A stretch of 54,570 nucleotides of DNA from Geoalkalibacter sp. (GTDB lineage Bacteria > Desulfobacterota > Desulfuromonadia > Desulfuromonadales > Geoalkalibacteraceae). The DNA is taken from assembly GCF_030604225.1 (NCBI RefSeq), contig NZ_JAUVWH010000003.1:1-54570 (forward strand), read 5' to 3'. Shown here piece by piece: positions 31,991 to 43,150 of the stretch (positions are counted from its first letter, which is position 1; each line of letters opens with the position of its first letter). The translations under genes were made by a program, and so were the position numbers. The notes under the pieces are model-generated. The model searched no databases. It was not told the origin of the DNA and saw only the letters and a list, made by a program, of their open reading frames with translations.

Positions 31991-34900
31991 TCAATCCTCC
32001 AACGAAATAACCTTCAAACTCTCGATTCCCCGGTCGTCGACGATCTTCACCGCGATCTTGCGATGATCGCCGGCTTCGAAGGGAAGCGAGACGGTGCCGT
32101 GGTACTGATCGAGCAGTTCCTCGTTCAGTTCGGCGCGGATGTTCTTCTTCAGCTTGTACCACCCCTCCTTGCCCCCGGCCAGCGGGAAGAAGACCTGGCG
32201 GGGAAAAAGGGAGCGCTCGTCGTAGTCGGTGTCGAGCAGCCACAGGGCGATCTTCTTCTTGCCGCCGGAGACCAGCGCCCCCTTGGCGGTGTCGAAGTAG
32301 TCGAAGCCGTGCACCTCGACCTCGTACCAAATCCCCCCGCTCGCTTCGCTCGCACCCCCCTTTTTCAAAGTGGGGTTGGAAATCTTGCGCACTTCGACGT
32401 CGGGCTGGCCCATCAGCCAGAAACTCTGGTTGCTGGAGCGGGCTTTTTTCAAATCTTCGGTGAGCAGATCGGTGTTCATCTGCGCCTTGAGCGCCGTGAT
32501 GCCCTTGAGCTGGTCGATGTCCTTGGCCGCTTCGGGGTCGAAGGTGAAGGCGCAGAAGACAATCATCTTCGGCAGCGGAAAGAGCTCGCCCGCCTCGCGC
32601 AGGGCCAGCTCCACCTGCCGCTGCTCCAGGGCCGCGTGCTCGGGCCCGAAGGAGACGACGACCCGTTCACCGCTGTCCAAATGACCCGAGGCGTGCAGGT
32701 AGCGGGTGCCGGGCAGGGTTTCCAGCTCGGCGAAGCGGAGCATCTGCCCTCCCTTGCCGCGGATGCCGGTTTTGAGCAGCTCGTCGCGCCACTGGTGCTG
32801 GCGGGACGACTCCCCCGAGCGGGCAATGGCGACATCGGCCTCCTCCGCCGGTTTGGCCTCGTCGAGGGAGAGAACGGTCGGGAAGGGGACCGCCTCCACG
32901 GTGAACGGCCCGGTGATGCGCAGTTTGTTCCTGTCGGGCTGAGGCTGATCGTAGAGGATTTCCTGGTCGGCGTGGGCGGCGATGGAGCGATCCATCTGCG
33001 CCTGCATCGTCTGCCGGGCCTTGTGGAAGGCGTCGAAGGGCTTGCGGGCGGCTTCGGGCCAGTCGGCGGGGAAGTCGAAGGGGACGTCCCATTCCTTCAA
33101 TCCCCCCTCTCCCCGACCCTCTCCCACGAGGGGAGAGGGAGCAACCTTCGCCGCATTTGCCCCCCCTCCCTTCATGGGAGGGGGTTGGGGGGAGGGTGAA
33201 AGGGCGGCGCTCAAATCCCCCAACGCCGCCTCAACCGCCGGGTGCATCCGCGAGTAAATCTCGTCGATCTCCGGATTGTTGGCGATCGACTTGAGGGTGA
33301 CGTGGGGGACGGTCTTATAGATGAAGCCCCCCTTGAGTCCTTCGTGGGGATACTTCAGTTCAAAATAGTCGAAGCTGGCGGTCATCAGCCGCTGCTTGGC
33401 CAGGGTCACCGCCACCCGCGAGGTGTCGCAGGTGATCCAGCGTCGGCCCCATTTCTCGGCGACAAAGGCGGTGGTCCCGGAACCGCAGGTCGGGTCGAGG
33501 ACCAGGTCGCCGGGGTCGGTGGTCATGAGGAGGCAGCGTTCGATTATAGTTGTTGCCGTTTGAACAGCGTAGATTTTCGGATCGGTTCGACTTTGAATCC
33601 CACCACCTGTATCAGCCCAAAAATTTGTATAGGCAATTGCACCAAAATCATCAAAGAACTTCTTGAACCGGAGCTTACCTTTGCCAGTTGTAAGAATTCG
33701 ATTCGCCCGCCCAACCCTCCGCATGCCGTCTTGGCCAGTCCTCCAACCACCCGCTGTAGGTGCCGAATTCACTCCTTGATGTTCAACTTGAAAACTCGTG
33801 CCCTCGCTACCGGTGCGGCTAGTAAGTCCCTGGTCAGTAAAGAATCTTATTCCCTCGCTGGCACCTTCCTCTATTCCGCTTGAGGGAAGAACTCTTCCAT
33901 CAGGTAGCTGGGCGTATGAATACCTTGTCGCCCCTTCCTCGCCAAGCTCCAGAGGAATGTAAAGTTGTCGATATTTCAGCCTGCTCGTGTTTTTCCCAAA
34001 CCACACCACATAGTCGTTGACACGGTCAAGAAAGGAAGAGCCCAGGCCAACTGATGTCTTGTAGGCTATTTGCGCTACAAAATTGTCCTCGCCAAATATT
34101 TCACCCAGCAGATTCCGGACAAGATGAACATTCTCATCCGAAATCTGCACAAACACACTCCCCGACTCGCTCAGCAACTCCTTTGCCAGCAACAGCCGGT
34201 CGCGCAGGTAGGTCAGATACGAGTGTATCCCCAACTCCCAGGTATCGCGGAAGGCCTTGATCATCTCCGGTTCCTGGGTCAGGTCCTCATCCTTGCGGTC
34301 CTTGACGTCGCGCTTGCCGACGAAAGGCTGGAAGTTGGAGCCGTACTTGATGCCGTAGGGCGGGTCGATGTAGATCATCTGCACCTGCCCGGCCATGCTC
34401 TCCTTCTGCAGCAGCGAGTTCATCACCAGCAGCGAATCGCCGGCCACCAGCCGGTTCGACCACCCCTTGTCGTGCCGGTAGAAGTCGATGGCGTCGCGCA
34501 GGGGCAGGCTCTCGAAAGGCGCGTCGAACAGCCCGGCCTGCACCATCGGTCGGGCCTTGCCGGCGCGGCCTTCCTTCATCTTCTTGCGCACGGCGGAGAG
34601 GATGCTCATCGGATCGATGCGCTCGTGAACGTGCAGCGAGACGGTATCGACCGCGAAGCTGGTGCGTTCGGCCTTGCCGGTCCAGGCGAGGTAGGGCGAC
34701 TGCAGCCGCTTCAGCTCTTCGAGGGCGGCGCGCATGGTGGCGTCGTCGCCCGAGGCGAGGGCGTCGTCGATGAGCTTTTCGATGGCCACTCGGCCGACGT
34801 CAAACTGCAACACCGGGTCGAGGTGGGGGTCGTAGCGCCAGACGGTGGGCTTCTGCGCCGGGTCGGTGGCTTCGTTGACCATGCCGACCTCGGGATTGTT

Positions 34901-35287
34901 CTTGCGGCTGTCGAGATGACGGTAGGAGAGAACCTGTGTCTCTTCGGTGGTTTTTCGAGAAACTGGAGTCGGTTTCGCCGTGTTGGGCTTGGGCGATGAC
35001 AAGGAAAGGGGTTTCTCGGGGGGCGCCTCTTGTACCCGGAGGGAAAATTCCTCGGTAGGTTCGGCCAGGCGGACGGAACCGCCACGGCCCTTACCCTTGA
35101 GCAACAATCCTTCGGCAACAAGCAATTCGCGCAGTTCGTCAAAACGGGGGGCATCGACAGGTTGGCCGATGTCCTTGGCCCGCGCAAGAAATCGTTCCTT
35201 GAGAGCCTGGTTGCCGATGCTCGAACCATCGTCTGGAACCAGACACAGTATCAACTCTTTCAAAGCACTTAGTTCGCGCATGCTCAT
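31991..35287 (-). CDS. Type III-like adenine-specific DNA methyltransferase (Mod)
   Basis: Modification and target-recognition subunit of the restriction cassette, 1098 aa, larger than usual Mod proteins (600-700). Residues 1-85 look like a winged helix. The methyltransferase core has MIYIDPPYGIKYG at 305-316 (motif IV) and, after the recognition region, LVLDPTCGSGTTAFVAEKWG at 595-614 (motif I), the beta-class order. The recognition region (about 370-580) has visibly lower GC. The C-terminal half (about 730-1098) is not recognised; it includes a helicase-partner-like region. Two in-frame palindromic repeats interrupt it at residues 697-730 and about 971-986. ATG 35281, with better spacing to GGAGGG, is an alternative start. 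Confidence 0.85.
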   Translation of the reverse strand: MSMRELSALKELILCLVPDDGSSIGNQALKERFLARAKDIGQPVDAPRFDELRELLVAEGLLLKGKGRGGSVRLAEPTEEFSLRVQEAPPEKPLSLSSPKPNTAKPTPVSRKTTEETQVLSYRHLDSRKNNPEVGMVNEATDPAQKPTVWRYDPHLDPVLQFDVGRVAIEKLIDDALASGDDATMRAALEELKRLQSPYLAWTGKAERTSFAVDTVSLHVHERIDPMSILSAVRKKMKEGRAGKARPMVQAGLFDAPFESLPLRDAIDFYRHDKGWSNRLVAGDSLLVMNSLLQKESMAGQVQMIYIDPPYGIKYGSNFQPFVGKRDVKDRKDEDLTQEPEMIKAFRDTWELGIHSYLTYLRDRLLLAKELLSESGSVFVQISDENVHLVRNLLGEIFGEDNFVAQIAYKTSVGLGSSFLDRVNDYVVWFGKNTSRLKYRQLYIPLELGEEGATRYSYAQLPDGRVLPSSGIEEGASEGIRFFTDQGLTSRTGSEGTSFQVEHQGVNSAPTAGGWRTGQDGMRRVGRANRILTTGKGKLRFKKFFDDFGAIAYTNFWADTGGGIQSRTDPKIYAVQTATTIIERCLLMTTDPGDLVLDPTCGSGTTAFVAEKWGRRWITCDTSRVAVTLAKQRLMTASFDYFELKYPHEGLKGGFIYKTVPHVTLKSIANNPEIDEIYSRMHPAVEAALGDLSAALSPSPQPPPMKGGGANAAKVAPSPLVGEGRGEGGLKEWDVPFDFPADWPEAARKPFDAFHKARQTMQAQMDRSIAAHADQEILYDQPQPDRNKLRITGPFTVEAVPFPTVLSLDEAKPAEEADVAIARSGESSRQHQWRDELLKTGIRGKGGQMLRFAELETLPGTRYLHASGHLDSGERVVVSFGPEHAALEQRQVELALREAGELFPLPKMIVFCAFTFDPEAAKDIDQLKGITALKAQMNTDLLTEDLKKARSSNQSFWLMGQPDVEVRKISNPTLKKGGASEASGGIWYEVEVHGFDYFDTAKGALVSGGKKKIALWLLDTDYDERSLFPRQVFFPLAGGKEGWYKLKKNIRAELNEELLDQYHGTVSLPFEAGDHRKIAVKIVDDRGIESLKVISLED
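32320..32375. repeat. In-frame palindromic repeat inside mod, C-terminal copy
   Basis: Plus strand has AAATCCCCCC, a GCTCGCTTCGCTCGC block and CCCCCCTTTTTCAAAGTGGGG, a hairpin of the C-tract/TTT-AAA/G-tract kind common as dispersed elements in bacteria of this group. It encodes NPTLKKGGASEASGG in the mod frame without breaking it. Confidence 0.6.
33100..33200. repeat. In-frame palindromic repeat inside mod, central copy
   Basis: Two adjacent imperfect hairpins on the plus strand: CCCTCTCCC-ACGA-GGGGAGAGGG and CCCCCTCCC-TTCAT-GGGAGGGGG. They encode the low-complexity stretch SPSPQPPPMKGGG...APSPLVGEGRGEGG (residues 697-730), which looks unlike the flanking protein. This resembles widely dispersed REP-like sequences normally found between genes. 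Confidence 0.75.
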
Positions 35288-35370
35288 CAGCCCTCCGCTC
35301 GATTTTTCAATTCAACCAAGCCCCAAACACTTCCCCAAAAAGCGGACGATCGCCTGCTTTCGGGGCAATC

Positions 35371-38300
35371 TCAATCCTTCGCCCCGGCCTGCGCCCCCGG
35401 CCCCAGGTGGCGCTCGAAGATGGCGCGGATGCTGTCCGTGACCCGGCGGTAGTCGGCGAGGAAGGCCTGGTCGGGACGCACGGGGCGTTCGGGGTAGCCG
35501 AGGCGCCGGGCGAGCTTGACCAGGTAGCCGCGCTCGCCGGAGAGATCGTTGATGGACTGGTCGTGCACCAGGCGCAGCTTGTTCTCCAGGCGGCGCAGAA
35601 ACACATAACCGCTGCCCAGAGCCTGCAATTCGGAGGGGTCGAGGATTTTCGCGCGGCTCAGGGCGCCGAGCAGTTGGGTGGTGCCGGCGGTGCGCAGTTC
35701 GGGATTGGCGCCGCCGTGGAGCAGTTGCAGGTACTGGGCGAGAAATTCCACATCGACCATGCCGCCGCGCCCGGTCTTGATGTTGAAGTGCTCGGCGCTC
35801 TCGCGGGCGATCTCGGCTTCCATGCGCCCGCGCAGGCGATAGATTTCGTCCTTGAGCTGGGCGGGCACCGGGCGCCCGTACACCTGCTGCCGGCAGATCT
35901 CCTCGACGCGCTGGGCAAACTCGGGCGGTCCGGTGATCGCCCGCGCCTTGGTCAGGGCCTGACGCTCCCAGAGGGCGGCGCTGGCCTGGTGATAGCGCTC
36001 GAAGGCGGGCAGGCTGGTGACCAGCGGCCCCTGGTTGCCCGAAGGCCGCAGGCGCGTATCGATCTTGTACACATGACCCTCGCGGGTCTGCAGGGTGAGC
36101 ACCGAAATCACGCGCTGCGCCAGGCGCGAGAAATATTCCTGGTTGGTCAGCTCGCGAAACCGCTCCGGATCGCCGTCCGTCGCCGGAGCATTGTGGCCGT
36201 CGGCTTCGTAGATGAAAATGATGTCGAGGTCGGAATGATAGGTAAGCTCATGGCCGCCGAGCTTGCCCATGCCGACGATGGCAAAGGCCGCCTCGCGCGC
36301 GCCCCCCGCCTCATCGGTGAGCAGGGGAACCCCGTAGCGCGGCAGGAGCTCGGCGCGGGCGATCTCCACCGCCTGCTCCAGGCACACGTCGGCGAGCAGG
36401 GACAGCTGCTGGGTGCCCTCGGCGAGGCTCAGCTCGCCGCTCAGATCATGCAAGGCGATGCGCAGGAACTCCTCGTTGCGAAACCGCCGCAGGGCATCGA
36501 GCTTGGCCTCGTAATCCTCGCCGCGCGCCAGTTGCTCGCCCAGATCGGCGCGCAGGCGCTCCTTGCTCTTGCGGATCACCACGTTCTGCCGCGACACTAG
36601 GGCATCGAGAATTTCCGGATGCTGGATGAAGATGCGCGAGAGAAACTGGCTGGTGCCGAACAGATTGACCAGCAGACGGATGATCTCACGATTTTCCGCG
36701 AGCAGCGCATAGAAGGTCGAACGGGCGCGCAGGGCCCCGAGAAAGCGCACCAGACTGTTGAGGGCCATGTCCGGCTCGGGGGTGTCGATCACTTCCTGCA
36801 GGAGCAGGGGCGCGATGCGTTCGAGGATCCGCCGGCTGCGCTCGGTGAGATGCGTATGGGAGCCGCCGTCGCGCAGCAGCAGCAGGTTGTCGTAGGCGCC
36901 CTCGACATTCTTGAAGCCGCGTTCCTCGAGCATGTCCTTGACCAGATCGGGCTCGGCGCCGGCATCGAAGAGAAAGGCGATTTCCGGGCGCACCTCCTCG
37001 CGGATCTTTTCCTCGCCGGAAAAAAACAGGTCGCGATAGATGGCCTGCACGCCCAGGCGATGACCCTCCAGCGCCTGCTGAAAAGACGGCAGATCGGCAA
37101 AGCCGCTGCGCCGGGCAAGAAGCAGCAGCTCGCTGTCCTTTTTCGGCAGGTTGTGGGTCTGGCGCTCCTGCACCACCTGAATGCGGTGCTCCACCGTGCG
37201 CAGAAACACATAGGCATTGCGCAGGTGACGCTGATCCTCCTCGCGGATCAGCCCCTCGCGACACAGCAGATCCAGGGCCTGGAGGGTGTTGCGCTCGCGC
37301 AGGCGGGGATTCTTCCCGGCGTAGATGAGTTGCAGGGCCTGGATGAAAAATTCGATTTCGCGGATGCCGCCGCGCCCGAGCTTGAGATTGAGATCGCCCT
37401 CGCGTTGGCGGGCGAGGTTGTGGTCGATCTTCATCTTCATGGTCTTGATGTCCTCGACCATGCCGTAATCGAGGTAGCGCCGGTAGATGAAGGGATCGAG
37501 TTCCTTGAGCAGCCGCTCGCCAAGGGCGAGGGAGCCGGCCACGGGACGTGCCTTGAGCATGGCGGCGCGCTCCCAGCTCTGCCCCCAGCTTTCGTAATAG
37601 ACTTCGGCGCCGCGCCGGGAAATGGCCATCTCGCCCCGGCTGCCGTCGGGCCGCAGATTAAGATCGACGCGGAAGACAAAGCCGTCGACCGTCGCCTGAC
37701 CGATGGCGCGGGTGAGCAGCTCGGCCAACTTGACGAAATACTGGTGCAGGCCGATGCGGTTGCGCACCCCGCCGCGCCCGTCGGAAATCCCGGCGGTTTC
37801 GCCGCGCTCGGAGGAGTAGACGTAAATCAGGTCGATGTCGGAAGAGAAATTGAGTTCGCGCCCGCCGAACTTGCCCATGCCGAGCACGGTGAATTCGGGC
37901 TCCGCGCCCTCATCGCCCTCCAGCCGGGGCGCGCCGAACTCCTGGCGCAGCAGAAGATCGCAGACCTCGTAGGCGCGATGCAGGCAGGCACCCGCCAGGT
38001 CGGCGAGGGCCGCGGTGGTCTCCACCAGATCGGCTAGCCCGCACAGGTCGCGCCCGCCGATGCGCAGGATTTCGCGGCGCTTGTAGCTGCGCAGGCCCGC
38101 CTGCAAGCCGGCGAAATCCACCTCGTCGCCGATGAGCGCGCGCAACTCGGCGGCCATTTCCGCACCCTGCTTGACGCGCAGCAGATCCTCCTCCACCAGC
38201 AGACGCCGCAGATAATGGCCGTCGCGGCAGAGAATGCCGGCCAGAAAGGGCGAGGCGCCGAGAATCCGCAGCAGCCGGCGGCGGCTCGCGGCGTGTTGCA

Positions 38301-38561
38301 GAACCTTGGCCAGATCCTCGTGCTCCGCGGAATTGCCGAGTCGTTCGAGAAAGTTGAGGGCGTCGTCGGGACAGGCGGTCGCCAGGGCGTCCTTGAGCAG
38401 ATCGCCCAAGAGGTTTTCGGCATTCAGTTGCCGATGAATGAGCACCAGGTTGGTCGCGCCGCGCCGGCCGTCGTCGTAACCCAACTCCCCGAGCAACCCG
38501 GCAAGACGAGCTTCATCGCCTTGCCGACAAGCCGCCAGCGCCCCGGCGATGAGAGAATCCG

Positions 38562-38565
<4 letters not shown>
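35371..38565 (-). CDS. glnE: Bifunctional glutamine synthetase adenylyltransferase/adenylyl-removing enzyme
   Basis: Adenylylates and deadenylylates glutamine synthetase in response to PII signalling; 1064 aa, slightly longer than the usual 950. Two nucleotidyltransferase domains are visible: [30 protein letters not shown] near residue 232 (removal domain) and [30 protein letters not shown] near 765 (transfer domain), each with G-G-x-E-L and DxD metal residues. Each is followed by a GlnD PII-uridylyltransferase-like helical region with [22 protein letters not shown] and [20 protein letters not shown]. The start overlaps the mtnA stop (ATGA). The gene ends 83 bases before mod; a weak hairpin sits in that gap. 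Confidence 0.95.
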
Positions 38566-39611
<1,046 letters not shown>

Positions 39612-39614
39612 GGT

Positions 39615-41066
39615 CTAGCCTCCCGCGAGTTTTTTCTTCAGCAGGTCGTTGACCGCCGCCGGATTGGCCTTGCCCTTGCTGGCCTTCATCACCTGGCCGA
39701 CGAAGAAACCGAACACCTTCTCCTTGCCGGCGCGGTATTCCTCGACCTGGCCGGGGTTGGCGGCGAGGATTTCATCGATGATGGCCTCGATGGCGCCCGT
39801 GTCGGTGACCTGCTTGAGGCCCTTTTCGGCGATGATGGTGTCGGCGTCGCGCCCGCTGCGCCACATCTCGTCGAAGACGGTCTTGGCGATCTTGCCCGAG
39901 ATGGTGCCGTCGTCGATGCGCTGGAGCATGCCGGCCAGCATCTGCGGGCGCACCGGGCATTCGGCGATGCCGATGCCCTGCTCGTTGAGGCCGCGAATCA
40001 CCTCGCCCATCACCCAGTTGGCGCACACCTTGCCGCCGCCGTGCAGCTTGACGCAGGCATCGTAGTAATCGGCGAGGGCGCGCTCGGCGGTAAGCACCTC
40101 GGCGTCGTATTCCGGAATGCCGTAGTCCCGGACGAAGCGCGCGCGCCGCGCCTCGGGCAGCTCGGGCATTTGTTCGCGCATGCGCGCGATCCAGGCCTCG
40201 TCCACCACCAACGGCACCAGGTCGGGATCGGGGAAGTAGCGGTAGTCGTGGGCATCCTCCTTGCCGCGCATGGAGCGCGTCACGCCCGTCGCGGGATCGA
40301 AGAGGCGGGTTTCCTGCACCACCTTCTCGCCGTTCTCGACCAACTCGATTTGACGTTCGACCTCGTACTCGATGGCCTGCTTGATGAAGCGAAAGGAGTT
40401 GATGTTCTTGATCTCGGCGCGAGTGCCGAAGGCCTCCTGGCCGCGCGGCCGCACCGACACGTTGGCGTCGCAGCGAAAGGAGCCCTGCTCCAGGTTGCCG
40501 TCGCACACGCCGAGGTAGACCACGATCTGATGAAGTTTCTTGAGATAGGCGATGGCCTCCTCGGGCGAGCGCATGTCGGGCTCGGAAACGATTTCCAGCA
40601 GCGGCGTGCCGGCGCGATTGAGATCGACGAAAGACGACGCCGAGGTCTCCGGCGTTTCACCGTGCATGGACTTGCCGGCATCCTCCTCCATGTGGATGCG
40701 GGTGATGCCGATGCGCTTGGTGGCGCCGCCCTCCAGGCTGATGTCCAGGTGGCCGTGCTCGCAGATGGGCAGCTCGTACTGGCTGATTTGATAGCCCTTG
40801 GGCAGATCGGGGTAGAAGTAGTTCTTGCGCGCGAAGATGGAGCGCGGCGCGATGCGGCAGTGGGTCGCCAGGCCGGCGAGGATGGCGAAATCCACCGCCT
40901 TGCCGTTGAGCACCGGCAGCGCCCCCGGCAGGGCCAGGCACACCGGGCAGGTCTGGCTGTTGGGCGGCGCGCCGAAGCGCGTTGAACAGCCGCAGAAGAT
41001 CTTGGTGGCGGTGGTGAGCTGGACGTGAACTTCGAGGCCGATGACGGTTTCGTATTTGGAGAGCAT
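39615..41066 (-). CDS. gatB: Asp-tRNA(Asn)/Glu-tRNA(Gln) amidotransferase subunit B
   Basis: Kinase and tRNA-binding subunit of the GatCAB amidotransferase, 483 aa. The start is ATG 41066 ([25 protein letters not shown]), the standard GatB opening; a longer frame upstream runs through the palindromic repeat. Zinc-site cysteines are visible in [39 protein letters not shown] lies in the helical part, and the C-terminal YqeY-like tail ends [13 protein letters not shown] palindromic repeat separates it from gatA. Confidence 0.95.
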   Translation of the reverse strand: MLSKYETVIGLEVHVQLTTATKIFCGCSTRFGAPPNSQTCPVCLALPGALPVLNGKAVDFAILAGLATHCRIAPRSIFARKNYFYPDLPKGYQISQYELPICEHGHLDISLEGGATKRIGITRIHMEEDAGKSMHGETPETSASSFVDLNRAGTPLLEIVSEPDMRSPEEAIAYLKKLHQIVVYLGVCDGNLEQGSFRCDANVSVRPRGQEAFGTRAEIKNINSFRFIKQAIEYEVERQIELVENGEKVVQETRLFDPATGVTRSMRGKEDAHDYRYFPDPDLVPLVVDEAWIARMREQMPELPEARRARFVRDYGIPEYDAEVLTAERALADYYDACVKLHGGGKVCANWVMGEVIRGLNEQGIGIAECPVRPQMLAGMLQRIDDGTISGKIAKTVFDEMWRSGRDADTIIAEKGLKQVTDTGAIEAIIDEILAANPGQVEEYRAGKEKVFGFFVGQVMKASKGKANPAAVNDLLKKKLAGG

Positions 41067-41099
41067 AAAAGGTATTCCTCGCGAATGAATCCTGGCGGT

Positions 41100-41150
41100 G
41101 TAGGGGCGAGGCGGTGCCTCGCCCAGGGCGACCCACCGGGTCGCCCCTTG
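41100..41150. repeat. Palindromic double-hairpin repeat between gatA and gatB
   Basis: Two adjacent hairpins: GGGCGAGGC-GGT-GCCTCGCCC (41104-41124) and GGGCGACCC-ACC-GGGTCGCCC (41126-41146). The element starts GTAGGGGCG like the right arm at 867, so both belong to one REP-like family. It lies within the gat operon. Confidence 0.8.
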
Positions 41151-41155
41151 GCGCA

Positions 41156-42613
41156 TTACAACGGTGCCGTTTTTCTGTGCCAGTCCGTCGCCTGTTCGAA
41201 GGCATGGGCCACACGCAGCAGGGTCGCCTCGTCGAAGGGCTTTCCCACCAGTTGCAGGCCGATGGGCAACCCCGCCCCGGACATCCCGCAGGGCAGCGCC
41301 AGGCCGCAGGTGCCGGCGAGATTCACGGGAATGGTGAAAATGTCCGAGAGATACATCTGCAACGGATCGGCGGTCTTCTCGCCGAGGCGAAAGGCCGGCG
41401 TCGGCGCCACCGGCGTGAGCAGCACGTCACACTGGTCAAAGGCCCGGAGAAAGTCCCGGCGGATCAGGGTGCGCACCTTCTGCGCCTTGAGGTAGTAGGC
41501 ATCATAGTAGCCCGAGGACAGGGCGTAGGTGCCGAGCATGATGCGGCGCTTGACCTCGGCGCCGAAGCCCTGGCCGCGGCTTTGCATGTACATATCGAGC
41601 AGCCCCTGGGCCGCTTCGGCGCGCAGGCCGTAACGCACTCCGTCGTAGCGCGCCAGATTGCTGGAGGCTTCGGCGGTGGCGATCAGATAGTAGCAGGCCA
41701 CGGCATATTCCGTGTGAGGCAGGCTCACCTCGACGACCTCGGCCCCCAGGCCGCGATAGACATCGATGGCCGCCGCCACCGCCTTCTGCACATCGGCATC
41801 GAGGCCGGCGATGAAATACTCGCGCGGCAAACCGATGCGCAGCCCGGCCAGCCCCTCGCCCAGGGCGGCGAGATAATCGGGCACCGCCAGGTCGACGGAA
41901 GTTGAGTCGAGAGGATCGTGGCCCGCCACCGCCTGCAGCAGCAGGGCGCAATCCGCGACGTTGCGCGCCAGGGGGCCGACCTGATCCAGAGAGGAGGCAT
42001 AGGCGATCACCCCGTAGCGCGACACCCGGCCGTAGGTGGGTTTCAAGCCCACCACCCCGCAGTGGCTCGCCGGCTGGCGGATGGAGCCGCCCGTGTCGGT
42101 ACCCAGGGACGCGGGCACCTGGCATGCGGCCACCGCGGCCGCCGAGCCGCCCGAGGAGCCACCCGCCACGCATGCCGGATTCCAGGGGTTTTTCACCGCG
42201 CCGAAGGCCGAGGTTTCATTGGAACTGCCCATGGCGAACTCATCCATATTGAGCTTGCCGAGCAGCACCGCGCCCTGGTCCTTGAGCCGCGCCACGGCGG
42301 TGGCGTCGTAGGGCGCGACATAGTCGGCAAGAATCTTCGAGGCGCAGGTGGTGCGCACCCCCGCCGTGTTGAAGATGTCCTTCACCGCCAGGGGAAGGCC
42401 GGTCAGCGGCGCCGCATCCCCCGCGGCCAGACGCCGGTCGGCCGCTTCGGCGGCGGCCAGGGCCTGGTCCTCGCACAGGGTGATGAAGGCATTGACCTGC
42501 CCCTGGGTGGCGGCGATGCGGGACAGAAAAGCACGCGTCAGCTCCACCGAGGAAACCGCGCGCGTTTGAAGTTGCTGCTGCAGATCGTGCAGGGACAGCT
42601 CGGTCAGGCTCAT
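41156..42613 (-). CDS. gatA: Asp-tRNA(Asn)/Glu-tRNA(Gln) amidotransferase subunit A
   Basis: Amidase-signature glutaminase subunit, 485 aa. The start is ATG 42613 ([15 protein letters not shown]) with GGGAGA eight bases upstream. The Ser-cisSer-Lys triad is visible: Lys in [11 protein letters not shown] near residue 78, and [34 protein letters not shown] near 150-180 carrying both serines. It ends with [10 protein letters not shown]. Supplies ammonia to GatB; needed when a non-discriminating Glu- or Asp-tRNA synthetase is used. Confidence 0.96.
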   Translation of the reverse strand: MSLTELSLHDLQQQLQTRAVSSVELTRAFLSRIAATQGQVNAFITLCEDQALAAAEAADRRLAAGDAAPLTGLPLAVKDIFNTAGVRTTCASKILADYVAPYDATAVARLKDQGAVLLGKLNMDEFAMGSSNETSAFGAVKNPWNPACVAGGSSGGSAAAVAACQVPASLGTDTGGSIRQPASHCGVVGLKPTYGRVSRYGVIAYASSLDQVGPLARNVADCALLLQAVAGHDPLDSTSVDLAVPDYLAALGEGLAGLRIGLPREYFIAGLDADVQKAVAAAIDVYRGLGAEVVEVSLPHTEYAVACYYLIATAEASSNLARYDGVRYGLRAEAAQGLLDMYMQSRGQGFGAEVKRRIMLGTYALSSGYYDAYYLKAQKVRTLIRRDFLRAFDQCDVLLTPVAPTPAFRLGEKTADPLQMYLSDIFTIPVNLAGTCGLALPCGMSGAGLPIGLQLVGKPFDEATLLRVAHAFEQATDWHRKTAPL

Positions 42614-42636
42614 GGCCGTATCTCCCATTGCATGCG

Positions 42637-42924
42637 TCATTCGATGACCCGCGGAACGCGGAAGCAGCCGTTGACCGCCGTCGGGGCGTTGGCCAAGGCC
42701 TTGTCCAGGCCGATGGAGGGACACTCCTCGTCCGCGCGCAGGGCGTTTTCCACCGGCACGGCATGGGCGGTGGGGACGATGTCGGCCACGTCGAGTTCGT
42801 CGAGCTTATCGACATAGGACAAGATGGCGTCCATTTGCCCGGTGAGGGTGTGGAGTTCTTCCTCAGGCAACGCCAGTCGCGCCAAGGTCGCGACTTTCCT
42901 TACCTGCTCAAGACTGATTTTCAT
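42637..42924 (-). CDS. gatC: Asp-tRNA(Asn)/Glu-tRNA(Gln) amidotransferase subunit C
   Basis: Small stabilising subunit, 95 aa, first gene of gatC-gatA-gatB-mtnA-glnE. Opens [23 protein letters not shown] and contains [27 protein letters not shown], typical of GatC. The start is ATG 42924 with GGGAG six bases upstream; an ATG two codons earlier is too close to that site. A TTGATA box on the minus strand at 42992-42987 is a weak promoter candidate. Confidence 0.94.
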   Translation of the reverse strand: MKISLEQVRKVATLARLALPEEELHTLTGQMDAILSYVDKLDELDVADIVPTAHAVPVENALRADEECPSIGLDKALANAPTAVNGCFRVPRVIE

Positions 42925-43070
42925 GGACATCTCCCGAATCTGGAAAGCGTGTGAAGGGGGCAAAATTACCATGGCGGGCGCCGCCTTATCAAGAATTAAG
43001 ACCCCGGCGCCACGACCGACGCGCCCCCGGACAGGAGGCGACATCGGGCGGCATGAGGACACTTCGGGCT

Positions 43071-43099
43071 TTGCGCTTCGCACCCTGGGGCGGTATAAT
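43071..43099 (+). promoter_or_regulatory. Promoter of the OmpA-like lipoprotein gene
   Basis: TTGCGC at 43071-43076, an exact 17-base spacer and a perfect TATAAT at 43094-43099, 52 bases upstream of the start codon. Confidence 0.65.
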
Positions 43100-43150
43100 A
43101 GCTCCAAGCTGTCCAAACAACTCGGAATTTTTACAGGAGGAGCAAGAACC

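Noticed and set aside
33100-33200. CRISPR-like or frameshift reading of the C/G-rich tract in mod
   Set aside because: Only two adjacent hairpins with no regular spacers, and the mod frame stays open through them.
35320-35370. Terminator between glnE and mod
   Set aside because: A CCCC-G-AAAGC / GCTTTTTGGGG hairpin can be drawn on the minus strand, but it is imperfect and no T-tract follows, so it was not listed as a terminator.
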